This document shows positions 56,754 to 64,000 of a DNA stretch of 64,000 nt, piece by piece. A program made the translations under genes and the position numbers. Below the pieces are notes generated by a model, which saw only the letters and a program-made list of their open reading frames with translations, made no database searches and was not told the DNA's origin. The first letter of the stretch is position 1; each line of letters begins with the position of its first letter. This DNA is from Clytia hemisphaerica (lineage: Eukaryota; Cnidaria; Hydrozoa; Leptothecata; Clytiidae), in contig CACVBU010000558.1 in assembly GCA_902728285.1 (NCBI GenBank), forward strand, positions 188,561 through 252,560. Reading direction: 5' to 3'.

Positions 56754-57132
56754 TTTATTGTCCGAATAAAATATACATCATTACTTTTTCGTGTACTGTA
56801 AGGTGATTATAGAGCAATTTAGGATGTTGATAGCTGAAAATATTTTCAAAAAAAATAAACGGTGGGGGGGGGAGTGTCAGTAAACTTTTCGAAAATTAAT
56901 AAGCTGAGGGAGACGTTATTTACATTGGATTACATTAAATGCCCTTTCTAGATATACTTCGCATTTAATGTCAACTCCTACATTATTAGAAAAACCTAAA
57001 ATTATCATAGATTTCTAACGAGTTTGCGAGTTTCACTGACCCGGAAGATATCTTCCGTCCAATGTGAGGGAAATAAAATGAACAAATCCTCACTCCATCG
57101 AGTTTTATTCCGTTATTTTTACCCCTATTGGC

Positions 57133-57297
<165 letters not shown>

Positions 57298-57836
57298 TAA
57301 AACTCATATCGAGTCTGTGAGAAGGGGGTGTCTCGAACGCTTTTTTATCGTTTTGTGCCAGCACTGGAAATATTACTATTGATGGGTACTAAATCATTCT
57401 CTCAATGCGATGTTTGTTTTGTGGCCACATTCGTCATTCATGAATAAAAACCATCAAACCTTTACTTTTGACGGATACGAGAGCATGTTTCCTTAACTTC
57501 AACAAGCTTGCTTCACTCTTGGCGTTTTGCTGATCACAAGGTGCAATGCTATTCGATGCGGGAGTGTTGATCTTCTGCATAGTGAGTGGAGAATGGACAG
57601 TTTCCTAATCAATGAAACTATATCAATCCTATATCAATTTATTTTGTTATTTTTATCATCTTTTAATTCTTGTCACCTACAAACAGATAATAAAACGAAT
57701 TATAAACTGAATGAATGCAAAATTTGTGTAGGATACCACATTTGTATAGATAATTTATACTGTGGCATAAAAATCTCCTCTCCTACTCAAATGCACCCCC
57801 CCTTGTCTACGCTATTGCTATAGGGTTCTATTTAAA

Positions 57837-57925
57837 AGAAAATTTTTATGCTTAAAACTCAAAAAGTTAAGAACATCCGTAGGCTTCGAAAAGTTTTGGA
57901 TGTTCTTATAAAATGAATGTGCACA
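57837..57925. mobile_element. Half of a TACAC-ended MITE
   Basis: Only the right half remains: AAAGTTAAGAACATCCGTAGG, then TTGGATGTTCTTATAAAATG. The left terminus is absent. Confidence 0.55.
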
Positions 57926-58558
57926 GCAAATTATGCGAATTACAGGGAGTCTCTACAACTGACGGGGAAAGAAGATTTGGAAAATTCGTGTTATAGAGTT
58001 TGAGGACCAGGAGACATTCGAATTATAAAGGTTCGAGTTATGATGGAGACTCTATTGTACAAGGCATTGAAAGATAATTTCTTACTATCGTACTCTTGGT
58101 CGTTTCTATAAATTAAAAAACCAAAAAACGCCTCAAAAAAGGTATTATGAAAACATTCAAAAAATGCATGATAAAATCTAATCCAAGACAGATAATTTTA
58201 TCGTATTTTTATTGTCATAGGCAGAACAGAGGTTTGGAAACAGTTTTCAATAACATAATGCATATAGATGATAATAGTGACGAACGGTTTTGACAAAAGA
58301 GGAGACTTTCTTGACAGAAGTGAAACTTCCCAGAACATTTGGCAAAAATCTAATTTTGTTGTATATTTGGCGAAAGAAACATTTTCAGTTAAAAAGTGTA
58401 AAGCAGAGACCCAACCAAAAGACAACGGCTAAAGCTTCCTGTAAAATCGATAGCCTATCCCATTGGAAAAATACTGGAAAGAACGGTTTGGATACTAAAA
58501 TTTGAGAAAAAGATAAAAAACACTACCAGAAAAGGACAATATTGTGTTTTGCGTGAAA

Positions 58559-58843
58559 ATGGCAAGAATGACTGGCTGCATATTTGGTTTTGGTTTGATT
58601 TGTATAGCTCTTGGAGCAGCTTTATTTACGATTGGAGAAAAACATAACACGACTAATAAAGATGACGAAATAAAAAGAATTTCAGGTGTGGTCGCTGGCA
58701 CAATTTTCTTGATCTTTGGATTGGTTTTAAGTTGTACAGATTTGGTTTCGTTCACTTTAAGGTGTAAACAAGAAGGTTATCGCGAATTTGAAGCAACCTT
58801 TTTAAGTGCACAAACTGAAAGAGCTATAGGCGAATGGTTATAA
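58559..58843 (+). CDS. Small two-pass membrane protein
   Basis: Intact 94-aa frame in one exon. Residues 5-26 (TGCIFGFGLICIALGAALFT) and 42-64 (SGVVAGTIFLIFGLVLSCTD) are two Gly-rich hydrophobic segments joined by a short hydrophilic loop with an NTT glycosylation sequon; both ends are short and polar. The topology matches the first 95 residues of the next gene (60253). I chose the ATG at 58559 because it gives a short N-terminus ahead of the first segment. Family not recognised; it could be a diverged paralogue of its neighbour. Confidence 0.6.
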   Translation: MARMTGCIFGFGLICIALGAALFTIGEKHNTTNKDDEIKRISGVVAGTIFLIFGLVLSCTDLVSFTLRCKQEGYREFEATFLSAQTERAIGEWL

Positions 58844-59040
58844 AAGTCAAGTATCGTTAAATATCAATATTTTTAAGAAACCCTTTCTAACATGTTTATG
58901 GTTCTACCTTTGTCATTTACTTTACATTAAATAGCTAAGACCCACAGACCCGGGGCTACGAGACAGGGGTTAGCAAAGACCGTCAAAAGATACCAATCAG
59001 AGAAGTGAGACTGGGGTTGGAACTTTCCAATTTTGGAATA

Positions 59041-59202
59041 TCACGTTTTTTATTTAAGAACAACTATGTAAGATCATAAAGGCTTCGATGGTCAAAATAT
59101 TAAGAACAAGTTAAGAACATTTTAAGGTTCAAAATTCAAAAGGTTAAGAACATCCAAAGGCTAAAGCAATTTTGGATGTTCTTATCATGGAAAAACGTGT
59201 AC
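59041..59202. mobile_element. TACAC-ended MITE, shortened copy
   Basis: Runs from TCACGTTTTTTATTTAAGAAC to ATGGAAAAACGTGTA, with AAAGGCTTCGATGGTCAAAA and GGTTAAGAACATCCAAAGG inside. About 160 bp. Confidence 0.6.
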
Positions 59203-59250
59203 CACCCATGCAGCCTCATTTCAAATTACTCATTCCTTAGAAGATCTCAT

Positions 59251-59417
59251 GGGGGCCGTCCATATAGTACGTACGCAAAACTTTTCCAAATATTTGACAC
59301 CCCCTCCCCCCTTGTACGCAGAGAACAATAGAAATGACGTCATTTAAACAATAGACGTACGCTTTCGCTAAATCCCCCTCGCCCCCTTCACTGCGTACGT
59401 ACTATATGGATGGGCCC
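59251..59417. mobile_element. MITE with GGGGGCCGTCCATATAG ends
   Basis: Inverted ends GGGGGCCGTCCATATAGTAC and GTACTATATGGATGGGCCC bound 167 bp; AT lies at both outer edges. Termini of this kind with an AT target recall ISL2EU-type elements (from memory). Two C-runs lie in the interior. Confidence 0.65.
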
Positions 59418-59579
59418 ATGAAAAAAATTTTGTAAAGAATAATAATAATTGCAATGTAAATAAAGTTTTGCCAATAAGTTCTAGAGTAGAGGAAAGGTAA
59501 GTTATCGTTAGAATAAGCCATTTAAAATAGATGAACTTCAATGAATTTGAAGTAGAAAAGGATGTTTTAGTTTGACGGA

Positions 59580-59838
59580 TACACGTTTTTTTTTATAAGA
59601 ACGTCAAAAATTTTCGAAGCCTTCGGATGTTCTTAGTTTCTTGGATTTGAAGCCTAAAAATGTTCTAAAAATGTTCTTATTTTCAGCTTTTTTTGAGCAA
59701 TTTTGATGTTATTTCTTAAGAAAATGCATATGTTTTTAAGTCTCCAAAGCCTTAGAATTTTCTTAGAATGTTCTTAAATTTTTAGGCCTTGAAGCCTTAT
59801 GTTCTTATATAGTTTGTTCTTATAAAAAAAAACGTGTA
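59580..59838. mobile_element. TACAC-ended MITE, best-preserved copy
   Basis: Ends TACACGTTTTTTTTTATAAG and TATAAAAAAAAACGTGTA with TA at each edge. Contains all the internal segments of the family (AAGCCTTCGGATGTTCTTA, TTGAAGCCTTATGTTCTTA, AGTTTGTTCTTATAAAA). Confidence 0.75.
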
Positions 59839-60252
59839 ATAACTACTGATCGAAAATACAACAGTGACAATAACAATGTTTTGTATATGATTATAAATTT
59901 TATCACTTCAGGAAACTTTCACTTTTTGAGAACAATTTTTTAGAAATATTTTTAAGAAAGAAAAAAAATGACCATTCTAACAGTATTTAAAAACAAAAGA
60001 AACACCATAGGACTGATATTCTCTACGGAATGGCCAATCAATTTTCAACTTTTAACCAAACCGCGATAAACTTTTTGTGTCCAATTTCTTTTTTTTTTTA
60101 ATTAGGGAAGCGTTGGGACCTGAAAACTTATAAAGGATATAGAAAGTGTGTCCGAGAAAAGTATTCGATAAACAAATTTGAGTTGTAAAATCAGCCTTAC
60201 CAAAAGTTATTGTTTATTTTACGTAATCTGAAATAGGTTTTTATTGGTAACA

Positions 60253-62294
60253 ATGAGAGGTGGTTGGTCTGTAACCAAACTTTTGAGTTCCATATGTGCT
60301 ATCACGGCCTTTATTTTAGTTGGAATCGGCGCCCCTTTACTTGGTATTGGACTAATGGCGGATATAAATACAGTAAAAACAAACCCTGACTGTCTTCCGA
60401 GTTTAGGTGAGTGATTTTTATTTAAATCTAAAAAAAAATGGAGAAATTCCTTTAGAATCGGGAGATACTAAAGCCCTCTTAAAAAATATGTCAATAGGGC
60501 AAAACCACGAAAATTAATTCCCGCGAAATGCGATTTTTCGAATTTTTTTTTTCGATGGCGAAAATTAGTTCCCGTTAAATTTATTTCTTGAGTAAGATTG
60601 CAATAAGAATGAAGGCGATTCTGCTTTTTTAAAACGAAATAGCCAGTACCCCCTATGTTTTGAGAGAAATTTCCACTGTTCTGGTGTTGTGTTTAGTGTC
60701 CGGAGAGTCGACTAATATTTTTCCCGGGGTGGAAACAAATTCAGCGGTCAGAGCAAGGTTTTTCGCCTGAGACAAAAAATCGATTTTACACAACAAACTA
60801 ACACATATTCTTGAAATTCTGGTGAATTATACAAAACTTTGAGACGGTAAAGCTCTTTACATACTTCACTGAGAAAGAAGGATTTTTATACTGAACAAAT
60901 TGTAACGGGTTCGAGAGAGTTAGAAATGGTAATGTATCGTAATGATTTCAACTCATCCTCTATTGTTCGAGTTAAACTTAAAGATACTCTTTTGCACTTT
61001 TCCATTATAGGAGAATGTCAGTATATCAAGAATCCATCAGATATCGAATCAAAACATAGCAAAATCAAAAACGGGGGAATATGTCTTGGTGTCGCCGTTT
61101 TACTTCTTATGCTGACAGGGGTTTGCTCTTCGTGTGATAAGAGAGAGCGACAACACCCTCCGTCTGTAGTGGTCTATCAGAAGAAAGATAGAAACCAATC
61201 CAAGACAAAGAATGGATCAAAAGAGTCTTTAAAGCTAGAGACCAATCCTTTATTGACAAGACATTTGGATGTACATCCAACTCAGCAGAGACCAGTATCC
61301 TACCATTTCCCGCCACCAGAAGCCTATCCACCCCAAGTGAATGGGCGGCCCGTGTCTTCATTCCCTGCTTATGCTCAGTACATCTACGTCCCTATTGCAG
61401 AACCACCTACAGACCCGACATCAGCTGGAAGTAACATAAGCCATGGGAGTAACCAGACATCTACATCGGCTGAAGGAGTACCTCCACCTTTAGGACCTGT
61501 ATTCCCACCAACTTTCCAACACCAGCCACCGTACCTATATCAGTCATCGTCATGTCAGAGTCCAGCACCAACTATACTTTTGCCTTACCCTATCAGTCAG
61601 TTACCCCCTCTCAGCCCTGGGACACCGTCACCCCTTGTCAAACACATCTCTTTCACTCAAGACAATCCTCCGACCTCACCAAGAGATAACACAGAAAGCG
61701 TTGATGAAGGAATACCCATAGTAACAAATTTCCAAACAACCAGGCTCGACAATGTTGGTTGCAATGCAGGTAAGCCATTGCTAGGCTATTCCAACCTCAT
61801 CTCCAGGCCTTATTGTGGATGATATCAACCCTGAGATCGGAGGTGAGGCTTGAGCTTGAAATTCTATTAGATTCAATAGCCTGTAGTTTATAGTATTTGT
61901 AATCCTTTAATTGTTATTTTGGACCCTTTAAGATGGGCAAGACAAGAGTAAAAGGCTACTCTCAGATAATATGTAGGGTCCACGAACGAAGTGCCTTCTC
62001 CTTTTTCTGAGAAGGTCCTTGAAACTTGTTTACAGACAAAACATCGTTTCATCCCTGTCCTCGTCATTTAAATAAAAAATCGAAAAAGTACATAAAAAGA
62101 TGGCATAAGTAAGGAATTAGTCAATATTCATCTGTCCCGCTTTTTTCTAAGAATATCAGGTTCAATTTGAAGACAAGTAAATTTTTGGTTCAATCTTCAA
62201 TTTTTCATTTTTCATTTCTCAAGAACCAAAAACCAGAGAAGTAACATTCTCCGCACACCCACCACCAAATTATGAGGATGCAGCAAAGATATAA
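60253..62294 (+). CDS. Two-pass membrane protein with Pro-rich tail and PPxY motif
   Basis: Three exons, 60253-60406, 61011-61769 and 62224-62294, all joined in phase 1 with GT-AG introns; 327 aa. Residues about 12-36 (ICAITAFILVGIGAPLLGIG) and 74-92 (GICLGVAVLLLMLTGVC) are membrane segments; the loop between them has two Cys (DCLPSLGEC). The remaining 235 residues are a cytoplasmic tail rich in Pro, Ser and Tyr. The last exon encodes PPPNYEDAAKI, a PPxY motif of the type bound by WW domains such as those of Nedd4-type ubiquitin ligases. That binding is inference. The first 95 residues have the same layout as the protein at 58559. ATTAAA at 62592-62597 may serve as the poly(A) signal. Confidence 0.8.
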
Positions 62295-62744
62295 TTCATG
62301 AATAATCTACCACACAAAACACCTTGTAGCTTGTACTGGCCAACCGTGTGATTTTGGTCTCATGTTTGGAACAGTGTGCTGCAAAAAAACCTCAAACTCA
62401 AAATGGTTTGCTCAATCAAAACGCACCGTCTTAAGGAGGGAGTTTTGCAAAATCTGGAAATCTGGTTCATACGGATTTTAATTTCAAATCACAGCGAAAA
62501 AAAACAAAGAAACTCAAACTCAAGTCTAAACTTTGAGGCTGTAAACGAACAAAAGAATTTGTAATTGTACATTTTATATGCATAAAACTATATTAAATGG
62601 TACATATTTCATTTTTTTTTCATTATGTAAAAATATCTTTATGTTGAATATTTTTTTTTAAGCCATAAATGATTTATTCATTGATTTTCAAATGAAAATT
62701 GTTTCTGAAATTGGAAAACTAATTTCTTCTAATGTTTTTCAGTC

Positions 62745-63368
62745 GAAAACCTTTTGTCAAATCGAAAAATTTTAAATCGAAAATTTTCTAAATCTAAACC
62801 TTTGCATCAAATACTTTTTCAATTTAAAACCTTTCATCAAATATTTCTTAAATCAAAAATCATTCGTCAAATATTTTTCAAATCGAAAATCTTACATTGA
62901 ATATTTTTCAAATCGAAAATCTTACATTGAATATTTTTCAAATCGAAAATCTTTCGTCGAATTTCTTTCAAATCGAAAATCTTTCGTCGAATTTCTTTCA
63001 AATCAAAAATCTTCCATCAAATATTTTCTAATTCGTCAAGTATTTTTTAAATCGGAAAGTTTTCATCAAATCTTTTCCAAATCAAAAATATTTCATCAAA
63101 TATTTTTCAATCCGTCAAATATTTTTTGAATGGAAAAGCTTTCGTCAAATATTTTTCAAATCGAAAACCTTTCATTAAATCTCTTCCAAATCAAAAATAT
63201 TTCATAAAATATTTCTTAATTCGTCAAATATTTTTTTAATCGAAAAGTTTTCGTCAAATATTTTTCAAATCGAAAATTTTTCATCAAATCTTTTCCAAAT
63301 CAAAAATCTTTCATCAAATATTTTTAATTCGTCAAATATTTTTTAATTCGAAAAGCTTTCGTCAAATA
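62745..63368. repeat. Degenerate 30-bp tandem array
   Basis: Units of about 30 bp such as AAATCGAAAATCTTTCGTCG then AATTTCTTTC repeat some 20 times. The most regular part is 62879-63000, with adjacent identical copies. The array resumes at 63718-63778 after an insertion. It has no long open frame. Confidence 0.8.
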
Positions 63369-63717
63369 TGACAGTTGCGAGTACAATATGGAGATATTTC
63401 ACTCGTTCCGGATTTTCCGTATATTTTCTTCGCCTAAAGGCTCGGAAAATATCATACGGAAAAATCTCGGAACTCGTAAATTATTTCTCATATTGTACTG
63501 TCCGATAACTGGTTTACCGGTTGCCCAAAAAATGCACTTTTTGTGTTGGAAAAAACCGCAGGGCACTTTTATAGAAAAGTGACGTTAGATTGCTGCTACC
63601 GCTACAATGCAACAACGTCTTTTCGTCAATTTATATTTTGTACACGTAAAAAACAAGATATATTGTACTCTTTTTAACCAATCAGATTGCAGATATTTTT
63701 GGAATGGCTGATAATTT
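63369..63717. other. Insertion within the 30-bp array
   Basis: This segment breaks the array and does not share its unit. It contains a short inverted pair, GAGTACAATATGGAGATATT and a partial complement ATTTCTCATATTGTACTG, and AACCAATCAGATTGCAG. It may be a decayed transposable element. No clear target duplication. Confidence 0.4.
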
Positions 63718-64000
63718 CTAAATCAAAAATATATCATCAAATATTTTTTAATTCGTCAAAATTCTTTCGTCGAGTGTTCGTGTCATAAAACTTTGAAATA
63801 GATGAAATACTGTAAAACAAAACAATACAGAAATCGAAAAATTAGTCGATCATAGGGAGCGTTTTAAATGAAATTTCAATCTCAGCCAACTCGAATTGCA
63901 CACCAATCGACGCAGAATTTCATGTTGATTAAAAAAATACAATAAAAACCAAAAGGTTTCTGTATAAAAAATAATGAAGGTATTTTGACCCATCTACGAC
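63718..64000. other. End of array and unique sequence
   Basis: A few more 30-bp-type units to about 63778, then AT-rich sequence without recognisable features to the end of the window. Confidence 0.4.

Overview
This window is AT-rich, intron-bearing animal DNA. The genes have GT-AG introns whose phases match, signal peptides, EGF and leucine-rich domains on long Ser/Thr stalks, and many small DNA-transposon derivatives. A split secreted gene (24440-45082) looks to me like a family I associate with corals and other cnidarians, so a cnidarian is my best guess; this rests on recall, not on a search.

Layout. 1-16554: no convincing gene, mostly decayed sequence with MITEs (several with exact 8-bp target duplications, hence hAT-like). 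16555-23046 (+): a three-exon secreted EGF plus Thr-rich mucin-like surface protein. 24440-45082 (-): a five-exon gene for a 248-aa secreted protein stretched to 20.6 kb by insertions. Its intron 4 holds a tail-to-tail gene pair: a ZAD zinc finger plus DUF6589 protein on + (25833-31257, eleven exons) and an intronless RecQ-like helicase on - (33790-31979). Its intron 2 holds a 5.9-kb foldback element with a perfect 9-bp target duplication, whose two arms are tandem arrays of about 180-bp units arranged as 360-bp dimers. 49947-51944 (+): a secreted leucine-rich-repeat protein with a Ser-rich stalk and a GPI-like tail. 56156-56601 (-): the last exon of an unrecognised basic, Ser-rich protein. 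58559-62294 (+): two small two-pass membrane protein genes, the second with a proline-rich tail ending in a PPxY motif. The last kilobase and a half is a degenerate 30-bp tandem array.

How things fit together. At least four genes make secreted or surface proteins, but nothing shows that they act in one pathway. The most striking architecture is the split host gene with a helicase/DUF6589 cassette in one intron and a Mutator-like foldback element in another. Exon boundaries were read by eye from splice sites, phase and domain continuity, not from transcripts.
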